64,000 bases of DNA from assembly GCF_001314995.1 (NCBI RefSeq), contig NZ_CP012938.1, forward strand, positions 2,976,001 through 3,040,000. The letters run 5' to 3'. The notes beneath the pieces were generated by a model. It worked only from the letters and a program-made list of their open reading frames with translations, was not told the DNA's origin and did no database searches. The DNA is from Bacteroides ovatus. GTDB lineage: Bacteria > Bacteroidota > Bacteroidia > Bacteroidales > Bacteroidaceae. This document shows positions 48,826-57,310 of the stretch, in pieces; positions within the stretch are counted from its first letter, which is position 1, and every line of letters begins with the position of its first letter. Made by a program: the position numbers and the translations under genes.

Positions 48826-49387
48826 CTAACACGGGACAATATTCGGAAAAAAAAAATAACTATGCAAATATTAAAGAATTAATATCAGTAAACATTATAT
48901 AGATTAATTGCTACATGGTTTATTTTATGGCTGATTCTAAAATAATGTAATCCACATGTAATAATAATCACCATATTTTCGAAGCAGAATTTATGGTATC
49001 CGAACCGTTCTTTGACAATACAGCATATTTTTATACCGCTGCTAGCATACTCAATTTTAATCCTAATTCTAAGAATCCTTTTGTTTTCCTATTTCTCATC
49101 AGGAGCTACTCGAGAAAAGGAAATTAGAGAGAGGTGGAGGGAAAACAAATGGGGATGAGTAGGATTTACGTTATATATCAGCACTTTACGCAAGGGAAAC
49201 AAAGTGCAGAGAATGTGAATTTGAGCAGAAGTTCTGTTATCAGATTGTTAATCTATTTTCCTGAATGGTAATGAGGTAGGAGAAAATAACTGATAGAAGA
49301 GTATTCGGCGACTCATTTTTCTGTCATTGCAGTGCTTATTCTTTGTAATACAATGTTTTGCATAGTGAAGATCTGTTCAACAACAGG
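48826..49387. other. Non-coding gap between the PUL and the conjugative transposon
   Basis: About 560 bp, A+T-rich, no ORF that resembles a gene. It holds one 10-bp inverted repeat (TTTGTTTTCC at 49080-49089 and its complement at 49140-49149). The left end of the conjugative transposon may lie here, but no terminal repeat can be proved from this window alone. Confidence 0.4.
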
Positions 49388-49412
49388 TAACTTTGTCCAT
49401 AAAAAGAGGCAT

Positions 49413-49754
49413 ATGCAAACAAGCAAATTCAAGGTGTTACTCTACCTGAAAAAGAGCAAATTGTACAAATCGAAACAAGCTCCGATAATGAAATGAGTAA
49501 CATATGAGCAAACAATTGCCCAATTTAGTTACAAGTTCTCGTGCGATCCTAAGTTGTGGAACGCTCAAAAAAACAAACTGAACAGCGAGAACCGAAAGGC
49601 GATGGCAACGAATGGCAAGTTGAAACGCTTTCTTCTCTCGGTACAGTCGGCTTATAGAGAACTTTGCGAGCGTAGTGTAGTATTTACGGCATCAGGCATC
49701 AAGGAAGGAGCAGTTCCATTTCATCCTCTTTCCGTCCTCACGGCAAATCGTTAG
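49413..49754 (+). pseudogene. Decayed tyrosine recombinase, N-terminal fragment
   Basis: The frame begins MQTSKFKVLLYLKKSKLYKS and KQAPIM, hits a TGA at codon 28, and continues in frame with IAQFSYKFSCDPKLWNAQKN, NGKLKRFLLSVQSAYRELCE and VFTASGIKE before it frameshifts. This is the arm-binding domain of a Bacteroides conjugative-transposon integrase; the core-binding and catalytic domains are absent. An apparently good promoter box TAACTTTG remains at 49388-49395. It is not a copy of the integrase at 25863. It probably marks the old left end of the conjugative transposon. Confidence 0.8.
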
Positions 49755-50248
49755 AAGTTCCACCTTCACCACCTAACGGAACTGTCAAGACATTCATCAT
49801 GCCGATAAACAGAGCCACGACATAGTCGGTGAGTGCCTCTTATGATTTGCAGCTCCCCAATAATCGAATTCGTCATCAAACTACTGCATGACATTATCAA
49901 GAATGTAGAATTAAATAATCCTTATACAAACAATAAAAGAAACTTCACCACATCCCTATTATCCTTTGCTGAGTTTGCCTATGCACATCTACTGGGATGT
50001 TCCTAAGTGGGACGCGCTACTGGGACAGTTTCTTGGTGGGACGACAGGGATAAGATCCATTCACCCTTCTTTAATCTGTCTATGCCTAATCTTTACCCTT
50101 TCCTTCAAAAAAGTCCGTTTCGCCGTTCAAATCCCTCGAAAGCTTGATATATGTATGAAAACAAATATAATATTATCTGGTAAGCCTACACTCTATTTTC
50201 CCTATTAATATCTTATTATATTTCAACTTCTTACCTGCAAAAATAGTC
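49755..50248. other. Non-coding gap with a two-copy imperfect tandem repeat
   Basis: No convincing gene. At 49989-50014 and 50017-50043 two imperfect copies of about 26 bp share CTACTGGGA at the start and GTGGGACG at the end. G+C content rises from about 50.2 kb, where the accessory operon of the transposon begins. Confidence 0.45.
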
Positions 50249-50360
50249 CGTGTCCTACGGATTGCCCAAGGCAGCCCTGCGGGCTGGTTGGCAAGCAAAA
50301 AATCATCCTCGCTACGCTCCGGTATTTTTTCCTGCCAAGCCTTGCACAATCCCGGACACG
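50249..50360 (+). promoter_or_regulatory. Structured leader element, copy A
   Basis: Three nested stems: CGTGTCC (50249-50255) with 50354-50360; CAAGGC (50267-50272) with 50339-50344; TTGGCA (50288-50293) with 50333-50338. Inside are a small CAGCCC/GGGCTG hairpin and an A-run/T-run stem around a core that is identical in copy B (54213-54330). The ATG of the next gene is 75 nt downstream, against 73 nt for copy B. Stems are kept while sequences differ, so the fold is probably selected. It may be a cis-acting RNA or a DNA structure; the function is unknown. Confidence 0.65.
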
Positions 50361-50434
50361 AACAACCCGGCAAGTAAGAAATCGAAATACTGGCTCCACG
50401 GAGCCGGTTATGTCTAATTTTAAATGATTAAAGT

Positions 50435-51604
50435 ATGGCTGAAATGACCGAAATGCAGGTTCACGAAGAACGAGTAATGAACCTCGTAAAAAGTAGCAGT
50501 GATAACCCGACAATCACTCCGCTCACAAAAACAAATGCGCACCGTGCAGAATCCATCCGACGGATCGGAACGGACAAAGATGCGGTCGCCTTCCATTTCC
50601 GCAAAAAAAGCAAAGGTATGTATATGTATATCCATACCTACACGGAAAACGGTGAAGAAAAGGAAGTACGTGCTTCTGACTTCAAAAACTGGGAAGTAAC
50701 AAAATTCAAGTATCCCGGCTATCTGGAAGAACTGGAAGAAATCGCCGTCAATGCCTACCGCTGGAATTCCCATGATCCGGAAACAAGGGCTGAAACGGAC
50801 ATTATGGGATATGAAAAGCAACTCCATGAAGACCTGAAGAAAATACCGGAAGCAAAAAAGCAGGATTACATCAATACTTACAAAAGTAAAATATCCGTTT
50901 TATTCCACAGCCTCTCACGCTGCGCAAACCCGATGGTAACAGGACGGGGCGGATTCAATTTCCAAAGGAATGAAAAGGCACAAAATGCCTATCAGAACAG
51001 ATACGACGAATTCCTGAAATGGCGTGAGAAATTTCTGAAAACCATGCAACTGCTCACGGAAAAATACAGGCCCGAAGAAGAAAAACGGGAGGAAACATGG
51101 CGCAGGCTGAAACGTGACATTGCAAGCAGCGCAAACACGATCCATGAGATTGATACGGGAAAAGCCAGAGGATACAACCGGGCACTCTTCGTCAGCAGCA
51201 TCTTCAACAAGGTCAGCACATTTGCCGACCATGGCGACGTGGAAATCGTACAGAAGGCAATCGACTTCATCTCCGAATATAATGCCGGCATAAAGAAGCC
51301 TGTCATCACACCACGCCACCGGTTCTTCCAGCTGGCTGAAACAGCCAGTCGCATGCGGGACAAGTTAAAGGAAACCCAAGAGCTGGAAAACAGGGAAGTA
51401 ACGTTTGAAGGTGGAATCCTCGTTTGGAACTATCAGGAAAGTCGCCTGCAGGTCTTCTTCAACAAAATACCGGAAGAGAGCAAACGCAGGGAACTCAAAT
51501 CATCCGGTTTCCACTGGTCACCCAGAAACAGGGCATGGCAACGACAACTCAATCCGAATGCGGTGTCTGCGGCAAAGAGAATCTTAAACCTCCAAAATAT
51601 CTGA
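50435..51604 (+). CDS. Conjugative-transposon accessory protein with a polyvalent-protein-type C-terminal domain
   Basis: 389 residues, first gene after structured element A. The middle (about 130-330) is mainly helical with many charged residues (RNEKAQNAYQNRYDEFLKWR). The last 55 residues (GGILVWNYQESRLQVFFNKI, LKSSGFHWSPRNRAWQRQL) match a small domain I recall at the ends of large phage and transposon polyvalent proteins and DUF3560-like proteins. The exact role is unknown; defence evasion or DNA processing in the recipient is possible. A 2-bp gap to the next gene shows an operon. Confidence 0.7.
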   Translation: MAEMTEMQVHEERVMNLVKSSSDNPTITPLTKTNAHRAESIRRIGTDKDAVAFHFRKKSKGMYMYIHTYTENGEEKEVRASDFKNWEVTKFKYPGYLEELEEIAVNAYRWNSHDPETRAETDIMGYEKQLHEDLKKIPEAKKQDYINTYKSKISVLFHSLSRCANPMVTGRGGFNFQRNEKAQNAYQNRYDEFLKWREKFLKTMQLLTEKYRPEEEKREETWRRLKRDIASSANTIHEIDTGKARGYNRALFVSSIFNKVSTFADHGDVEIVQKAIDFISEYNAGIKKPVITPRHRFFQLAETASRMRDKLKETQELENREVTFEGGILVWNYQESRLQVFFNKIPEESKRRELKSSGFHWSPRNRAWQRQLNPNAVSAAKRILNLQNI

Positions 51605-51606
51605 CC

Positions 51607-52533
51607 ATGAAAAAAGAACATCTGAAATTTGTCATTGACTCCCGTTGTTTCCGAGGAAGCTGCGTCACATCCATGTCGGACGGCATACACTGTGACTACT
51701 ACGGCAGCACACTGGAGGAACTCAAGAAACAGGAAAACAATCCTTTTCTAGTTGCAGTAACAAGAAACGCCATACACAAGAGGTCGCGCATTCATGACAA
51801 GTCATTGTGCCGACCCTTCCGTGAAATTACAGAGGAGAACTATTATAACTGTATGAACGAACTGCCTCCCGTCCGTCTGAAGCACCATTCATTCTTTTTC
51901 GGCGAGCCCTACCACGGCAGCCTGTACATGTTCTGTTTCACCATCGGAAAACGTTTTTTCCGGGGACTGCGTCCGGTCATGACACCGCAGGCCGAACTGG
52001 AGCGGCAAATGAACGAGCATTACCGCAACATCACATTCAAGGGAAAAGTCACCAAAGGAAAAGCGGAGAGAATTACAAGCAAGGACAAGCAGGAGATCAT
52101 CACCATTCCCTATTCATTCACCGACAAGGAAAACAGGGAACGTTTCATCTGTAACATGGTAACCGGAGGGAATAATGGTGGGGACACCTGCAAGGCTAGA
52201 AAAGACATGGCGAACATACTGATCAGCCTGAGGAAACATCATTTTCTGTATTTCTCCGGATATGGCAGACATGACGACATGGAAACATTGCTGGATGAAG
52301 TGGAGGAAAAGAGATACACCATAATAACAAGCGGATGCCTCTTCCAGTTTCCTCCCTGCCGTGATTCCGTCTCATTCACCGGAACCGTCAAGGAAACCGG
52401 AGAAAACTTCTTCTACAGGATTTATGACCGGGAACTGTTCCTGCACATTATGCACAGACTCAGAGCCGTCAAAAGAGAGAAAACACCGGCTGAAACAAAA
52501 GCAGTCCTCCCTAAATGCAGACGCCATGAATAA
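51607..52533 (+). CDS. Hypothetical conjugative-transposon protein
   Basis: 308 residues from MKKEHLKFVIDSRCFRGSC. No family recognised. The N-terminal part has HCDYYGSTLEELKKQENNPF and the middle has YHGSLYMFCFTIGKRFFRGL. The frame opens at 51424 inside the previous gene; the ATG at 51607, 2 bp after its stop, is preferred. The end overlaps the next start by 8 bp. Cytoplasmic, no signal peptide. Confidence 0.7.
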   Translation: MKKEHLKFVIDSRCFRGSCVTSMSDGIHCDYYGSTLEELKKQENNPFLVAVTRNAIHKRSRIHDKSLCRPFREITEENYYNCMNELPPVRLKHHSFFFGEPYHGSLYMFCFTIGKRFFRGLRPVMTPQAELERQMNEHYRNITFKGKVTKGKAERITSKDKQEIITIPYSFTDKENRERFICNMVTGGNNGGDTCKARKDMANILISLRKHHFLYFSGYGRHDDMETLLDEVEEKRYTIITSGCLFQFPPCRDSVSFTGTVKETGENFFYRIYDRELFLHIMHRLRAVKREKTPAETKAVLPKCRRHE

Positions 52534-53350
52534 TACGGAGTCATGGAAAAAATATGTTCCCGAAACGGTCAGCCTGTATCATGTGGACTACCGGGAGAAT
52601 CTGGACGAACGCGAAGACCTGCAGGAGCAGTGCATCCGGAACAATAACATGGGGAGGCTATATGAAACAGTCATGGAATGTTATGCTGAACAGGAAGCGG
52701 AAAGTCTGCTCAAAATACTTGAGGAAATCAAAGAGAAGATGGCAGAAGAGAAAAGGCAGGAAGAATTCGAGGAACACCGTGAAGAGATTACGGACCTCAT
52801 CTTGAACAGGAGTGATACCGACCCGGCGGAAGAACTCATAAAAAATTCCGCCGCCGTCAACATGTACTACTCTCCCGGTGCGAAAATAGAGGAACGTATC
52901 GGAAAAGAATCCAGAGCCATGTCCTGTTACAAGGTCAGGCGCGCCCTGAAACTGAAGAAAGGACAGTTTGACACACTAATTGAAGAACTGGTGGATAATG
53001 CCACATACGGTGGTGAACTACGTATTTATTTCAATGCCGGGTTCAATGAACTTGTCACAAACGACAACGGAAAAGATTTCAGAACCATCCGTTTCCACGG
53101 GGATGTCATCATAGCCGTCGCCAACAGTTTCAACGGTTCCGGCTACCACATCAGCCTGCCCCTGGACATTACGTTTCCATTCGTCAGGGACAGACTGTTC
53201 GTAGACTCACAGGTACGTTATTCCTATGCAACCGAAGTATGCGGAATGTGCAGGGACTGGTGCGACTCCACCAGCTGGGAAACTGAATACAAAACCGTCA
53301 GGAATACAGGCAGGAACAGACAGAAGGAAAAAACATTATCAACCAATTAA
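52526..53350 (+). CDS. Hypothetical conjugative-transposon protein with central coiled coil
   Basis: 274 residues from MNNTESWKKYVPETVSLYHV. A charged coiled coil lies at about 60-105 (LLKILEEIKEKMAEEKRQEE). The C-terminal half is more globular (FNELVTNDNGKDFRTIRFHG). No family recognised. The start overlaps the upstream stop by 8 bp, suggesting coupled translation. Confidence 0.7.
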   Translation: MNNTESWKKYVPETVSLYHVDYRENLDEREDLQEQCIRNNNMGRLYETVMECYAEQEAESLLKILEEIKEKMAEEKRQEEFEEHREEITDLILNRSDTDPAEELIKNSAAVNMYYSPGAKIEERIGKESRAMSCYKVRRALKLKKGQFDTLIEELVDNATYGGELRIYFNAGFNELVTNDNGKDFRTIRFHGDVIIAVANSFNGSGYHISLPLDITFPFVRDRLFVDSQVRYSYATEVCGMCRDWCDSTSWETEYKTVRNTGRNRQKEKTLSTN

Positions 53351-53361
53351 AACGGAATATC

Positions 53362-53655
53362 ATGAAAATCATGTGCAAACAGGAGTACTACAACCAGGTA
53401 GTACAGTATGCGGAATCAATCAAGGACACTTCACTGCAGAACTGCATGGAACGTCTTGAAGCATGGGAAAAGAATCCGGACCGCCCGTGTGAGATAGAGC
53501 TCTACCACGACTGGGCGCCCTATTCGTTCGGGTTCACCCAAAGGTACCCGGACGGCAGCAGAGGGATTGTCGGAGGGCTGCTCTATCACGGTTCACCGGA
53601 TGAATCGTTTGCCGTACAGTTGACTCCCTTCAAAGGATGGCAGATACACACTTAA
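53362..53655 (+). CDS. Small conserved-looking transposon protein (possibly DUF4120)
   Basis: 97 residues: MKIMCKQEYYNQVVQYAESI, LEAWEKNPDRPCEIELYHDW and YPDGSRGIVGGLLYHGSPDE. I recall similar short proteins in Bacteroides conjugative transposons labelled DUF4120; function unknown. 11-bp gap from the previous gene. Confidence 0.65.
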   Translation: MKIMCKQEYYNQVVQYAESIKDTSLQNCMERLEAWEKNPDRPCEIELYHDWAPYSFGFTQRYPDGSRGIVGGLLYHGSPDESFAVQLTPFKGWQIHT

Positions 53656-53667
53656 AGTTTCCGGAAC

Positions 53668-54171
53668 ATGGAAGAATGGATGCAGTATGCCAGGGACATG
53701 GCAAAAGCGGAAAAAGAGCTGGAGATCGAGCTGTGGGTGATCATCTCCTTTTACAGGACTACGGAGCAGGGCGGTAAAGTCCTGCTATTCCGATATGACC
53801 TGCCACGAAAAGTGGCGGACAAATATGACTGGGTCGTCCGGTGGAGAATGGCAAGACTGACCTGCCAATATCCCAAAGGGAATGTTACACACACTTACTG
53901 CCTGTATGACAGGCACAGCGGTGAAGACTATTCATTCGGCTCCTGCCTCTCCTCGCTGGCAGCAGCCAAGGCACAGGTCACCAGGATGGAACGGAGGATA
54001 AGGGAATACACCGCATGGCAAAAGCAGAACAACCTCTTTTTTGACGAACAGACGGACGAAATGCTCCAAAAGGCTGTCGCCAAGCTCAAAATAAAAAAAG
54101 AAAATGTACAGGAGGCAGAAAGAAGGCTGCAAAAGAAAGCCGAAAAGCACCAACGGGAAATGCGGAAATAG
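53668..54171 (+). CDS. Hypothetical transposon protein with C-terminal coiled coil
   Basis: 167 residues. The N-terminal half is mixed alpha/beta (VIISFYRTTEQGGKVLLFRY). The last 60 residues form a lysine-rich coiled coil (LKIKKENVQEAERRLQKKAE). No family recognised. It is the last gene before structured element B, so it may end the first accessory operon. Confidence 0.65.
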   Translation: MEEWMQYARDMAKAEKELEIELWVIISFYRTTEQGGKVLLFRYDLPRKVADKYDWVVRWRMARLTCQYPKGNVTHTYCLYDRHSGEDYSFGSCLSSLAAAKAQVTRMERRIREYTAWQKQNNLFFDEQTDEMLQKAVAKLKIKKENVQEAERRLQKKAEKHQREMRK

Positions 54172-54212
54172 CAAAACGGATTACGCATTTCCATTTCTTG
54201 CCGCAAAGATAG

Positions 54213-54330
54213 CCGTTTGCCGGACTGAATGCGCAAGGCAGCCCTGCGGGCAGGTTGACAGGAAAAAATCATCCTCGCTACGCTCCGGTATTTTTTTCCG
54301 TCAAGCCTTGCCGCAATCCCCGGCAAACGG
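54213..54330 (+). promoter_or_regulatory. Structured leader element, copy B
   Basis: Stems: CCGTTTGCCGG (54213-54223) with 54320-54330, a perfect 11 bp; GCAAGGC (54233-54239) with 54305-54311; TTGAC (54255-54259) with 54300-54304. The core between, about 54262-54297, is identical to copy A apart from run lengths. Compared with copy A, paired positions change together (G-C to A-T in the inner stem; a longer, different outer stem). The next ATG (54403) is 73 nt downstream. The whole 231-bp gap between genes is taken up by this element and its spacer. Confidence 0.65.
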
Positions 54331-54402
54331 ACAACGCATCCAACAAGAAATAAAAATGCCCGTCTCACGACAGGCTCATGTATAACTAAAAAATGATCGG
54401 CT

Positions 54403-55368
54403 ATGATTACGGATGAAAGAACCCGAAACAGACTGTATGCGGATACGGAAACGACACTTTTCACACTGGAAGACAAACCAGGGGCAATATTACGGATAAT
54501 GGAAATCATAAGGGACACCCCCGAATATGTGCAACTTTCGCCCCTTCTTCCGGCATACGCGGAAGAAGACCGGCAGGCAGAATGGTGGAGGAGCAAAGAA
54601 CCGGATTTCCTGCTGGCGGAACTGCTGCATGTACTTGAACTCTACACACCGGAAGGATTCATACTGGGACCGATAACCGGGAGAACGCATGCTTTCGGAT
54701 ATACAAACCCGGAATATGAAAAAAATCTGATCTACAGGATAGAGATCGAGCTTGACTGGGGATATGTGTACGGGAAAAAGAACGAATACAGAAAGAAAAG
54801 GAAACTTTATGAGGAAATTGCGGAAATATTCACCACGGACGGATATACGGCAGAGATGGAGAAAAGAGGAAAAGGATGCCGGATAACCAGAGGGAATACA
54901 AGGCTTCATTCACATTACGAATGGATAACCGGACAGTGTGAGGCCACACACCTGACCGGAACGCTTATCCGGTTACTCAGGGAAAGCAGGAGATTCCATC
55001 TGATTAGGTGCACCCTGCTTGATTTCATATTCAGTTTCACGCAGGAAGAGGAGCTGGAATTTTACCGGCAGCAAAACGAAACAAGCATATACTACCGGAT
55101 ATTCGACCTTTTCAGAAGGAAACCGTGGACTGTTACCGAAAATCTCATGACGGTGGCTTCAGAAATCAACATACCGACTCAAAAATATCCGGAAGGGCCC
55201 GACCGGGACTTCCCCGCTTACAAATATGTCAGGGAAGCCTATCAAAAACTCATAGACAAGGGATATCTGGAAGAATACACCCGAATCTGGATAAGGGAGG
55301 AACTCCTTTGTGCAAGAGCAACCCCGGAAGGAATATCAAAAAACATATTCTATGGAACTCAGCTATAA
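54403..55368 (+). CDS. Hypothetical conjugative-transposon protein
   Basis: 321 residues. No family recognised. Mainly helical; a cluster of charged and aromatic residues (YGKKNEYRKKRKLYEEIAEI) lies in the middle, and the C-terminal part (FDLFRRKPWTVTENLMTVAS) has a winged-helix-like look, but this is weak. It is the first gene after structured element B and heads a tight run of four genes. Confidence 0.65.
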   Translation: MITDERTRNRLYADTETTLFTLEDKPGAILRIMEIIRDTPEYVQLSPLLPAYAEEDRQAEWWRSKEPDFLLAELLHVLELYTPEGFILGPITGRTHAFGYTNPEYEKNLIYRIEIELDWGYVYGKKNEYRKKRKLYEEIAEIFTTDGYTAEMEKRGKGCRITRGNTRLHSHYEWITGQCEATHLTGTLIRLLRESRRFHLIRCTLLDFIFSFTQEEELEFYRQQNETSIYYRIFDLFRRKPWTVTENLMTVASEINIPTQKYPEGPDRDFPAYKYVREAYQKLIDKGYLEEYTRIWIREELLCARATPEGISKNIFYGTQL

Positions 55369-55627
55369 CCGTCTATTACTCATCTTCCTGTGGCAGTACA
55401 ACCACCACGGGGAGGAAGGGCTGAACCTGCACCTTTTCGAGGAGACCTTCGGAAAGACACAGGGCAGTCATTATTACGACAAATGGATGAACTGTTTCAA
55501 CCGGGACCTCCGGGACATGATCATCTATTTCAGAGGGGAGGGTGAAAACGGACAGAAGTTCTGTGACATGGTGGCCCGACAAATTGAAGTATACCATAAA
55601 AATCGAAAACACTATGGAATTTACTGA
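55352..55627 (+). CDS. Small hypothetical transposon protein
   Basis: 91 residues from MELSYNRLLLIFLWQYNHHG. The ATG at 55352 overlaps the previous stop by 17 bp; an in-frame ATG at 55310 would overlap by 59 bp. The stop overlaps the next gene by 14 bp. No family recognised. Confidence 0.6.
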   Translation: MELSYNRLLLIFLWQYNHHGEEGLNLHLFEETFGKTQGSHYYDKWMNCFNRDLRDMIIYFRGEGENGQKFCDMVARQIEVYHKNRKHYGIY

Positions 55628-56417
55628 CCTTTATACAGTGGAAAGCCTGCAATGCTTCAACGGTTTCCATTACCGCGGGTATCGGGTAAACCAAAGTGAC
55701 ACGGACAAGGTAAACCGTCTCATTGCAATAATCCGGCAAGAACGGGAAAAGAATATCGGACCGGCAGCAGGTGACATTATCGAGTATACCTGCCGGAACG
55801 GTGACTGGTTTCAATCGGCACACATCGAAGAGATATGCGACGGACATTTCAAGATCTGCCTTTCCGGAAGCATCCCGTTCTGTTATGAAAGCGGGGACGG
55901 TGTCGGCTATAACGTCCATGAAGGGATATGGACTTATCCGAAGAGAGCCGCCTTGAAACCGGCAGGCATCAGAGAAAAGCAGTTCAGGACATGGGGACAT
56001 GCCGGAAAATGCGCCAACGGGGAGGTATACTTCACGGCCTGTGTCCGTGCGTGGCAATATACGGAACCGGAACCCCTGTATGGCAGATATACTACCAGAA
56101 ACTGGAGCAAATACCACATCAACAGGCAGCCCGACCCGGAACATGACGGCGAGTTCTTCTACATGACCGAAGGATTCACCCTATACTCACGTGAGGAACT
56201 GGACAGGCTGACCGGAATCCTTCACGGGAAACTCTTCGACGGGATATACAGCAACTCACTCGTTCTATGGGGATACCACATGAAATGGGAAATACTCACA
56301 GAACAGGAATGGAACGAAACAAAAGCCGAAATACACATATCCTTTCTCGGAGAGTCCCCCGTGAAAATAATAACCTGCGATGATACCCATACAATAACCG
56401 TCTATAAAAAGAAATAA
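55614..56417 (+). CDS. Hypothetical transposon protein
   Basis: 267 residues from MEFTDLYTVESLQCFNGFHY. It has alpha/beta character with many aromatic residues. No family recognised. The start overlaps the upstream stop by 14 bp and the next gene follows after 2 bp, so expression is coupled. Confidence 0.65.
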   Translation: MEFTDLYTVESLQCFNGFHYRGYRVNQSDTDKVNRLIAIIRQEREKNIGPAAGDIIEYTCRNGDWFQSAHIEEICDGHFKICLSGSIPFCYESGDGVGYNVHEGIWTYPKRAALKPAGIREKQFRTWGHAGKCANGEVYFTACVRAWQYTEPEPLYGRYTTRNWSKYHINRQPDPEHDGEFFYMTEGFTLYSREELDRLTGILHGKLFDGIYSNSLVLWGYHMKWEILTEQEWNETKAEIHISFLGESPVKIITCDDTHTITVYKKK

Positions 56418-56419
56418 CA

Positions 56420-57238
56420 ATGGCAAAATACGAAACCCCTCCCCCGGTCCGTCCGCTTGAGAAGCTGATAACGGATTTCTCCTACACAAACGGACTCGAT
56501 CCCGTCAATGTATTCAACGATTTCCTGACCTACATCATCCACGGGTTTTCTCCCGGTGCTCCCCCACTGCAGAGCTGGAAGTACAAACGGCAGCAGAACA
56601 TGAAATTTATGCAAATGCTCACCGGGTGGGTACGGCTCATGGCAAGCCGGATAAAGGATGATACAAGCTGGTATGACCCTTTCGGGGATTTATATATGGC
56701 ACTGGTTTCCAAAAGTGCCCAGCAGTCACAGGGACAATTCTTCACTCCGGTACATATCTGCGACCTCATGGTGCTGTGCACCCAAACGGAAGAAAAAAAG
56801 ACCGGACAGAGGATGGGTGACCCGACCTGCGGAAGCGGAAGGCTGCTGCTGGCCTATCATGCACGGAATCCGGGAAACTACCTCATAGGGGAGGATATCA
56901 ACCGGACCTGCTGCCTGATGACCGTATGCAATATGCTCATACACGGATGCGTAGGGGAAGTCATCTGCCATGACAGCCTGAATCCCGGAAACTTCGTGGA
57001 CGGTTGGAAGGTCAATCCCATGCTTGCATGGACAGGCATACCCACGGTAAAAAGAATGAACATGAAGGAATACCGGGCAGGCAGGAATCTTCCAGCATCC
57101 CCTTATATCATACGAAAAACGATGCCAGCGGGTGGCAGGAAGCGTAAGGCGGATTCCCCTCCGCCTTTACAGACGTTTTCAAGATGTAATAACGACATAA
57201 AATATGATACCAAACCCGATCATCAGCATGAAAAATGA
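56420..57238 (+). CDS. N-6 DNA methylase-like protein, apparently without catalytic NPPY
   Basis: 272 residues with a helical N-terminal domain (FVDxF-like region to about 120; SAQQSQGQFFTPVHICDLMV) as in type I HsdM proteins. The SAM-binding motif GDPTCGSGRLLLAYHA is near residue 137 and GEDINRTCCLMTVCNMLIHG near 157. Where NPPF/NPPY should follow, the sequence reads VICHDSLNPGNF...WKVNPMLAWTG, with no NPP motif. It therefore probably binds DNA or SAM but may not methylate. The C-terminal 40 residues are basic. It may help protect incoming transposon DNA (inference). Confidence 0.75.
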   Translation: MAKYETPPPVRPLEKLITDFSYTNGLDPVNVFNDFLTYIIHGFSPGAPPLQSWKYKRQQNMKFMQMLTGWVRLMASRIKDDTSWYDPFGDLYMALVSKSAQQSQGQFFTPVHICDLMVLCTQTEEKKTGQRMGDPTCGSGRLLLAYHARNPGNYLIGEDINRTCCLMTVCNMLIHGCVGEVICHDSLNPGNFVDGWKVNPMLAWTGIPTVKRMNMKEYRAGRNLPASPYIIRKTMPAGGRKRKADSPPPLQTFSRCNNDIKYDTKPDHQHEK

Positions 57239-57257
57239 TTATATACTATATTTTATA

Positions 57258-57276
57258 AGCATACCACCGGTATGCT
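57258..57276. promoter_or_regulatory. Short palindrome before the DUF932 gene
   Basis: AGCATACC (57258-57265) and GGTATGCT (57269-57276) are perfect reverse complements with a 3-nt centre, 35 bp before the DUF932 start, in an A+T-rich upstream region. It could be an operator for a dimeric regulator or an RNA hairpin. Confidence 0.45.
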
Positions 57277-57310
57277 AAATTTATTTATTAACCCATTAAA
57301 TACAGCAATT

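Noticed and set aside
49554..49754. Small plus-strand gene
   Set aside because: It is the in-frame continuation of the decayed integrase after its internal stop, not a separate gene.
50223..50513. Open frame of 96 codons through structured element A
   Set aside because: Shares a short peptide with the other shadow frame only because the DNA repeat is shared; it overlaps the real start of the gene at 50435.
53928..54596. Open frame of 222 codons on the minus strand across structured element B
   Set aside because: Overlaps two plus-strand genes; its resemblance to the frame at 50223-50513 comes only from the repeated DNA element.
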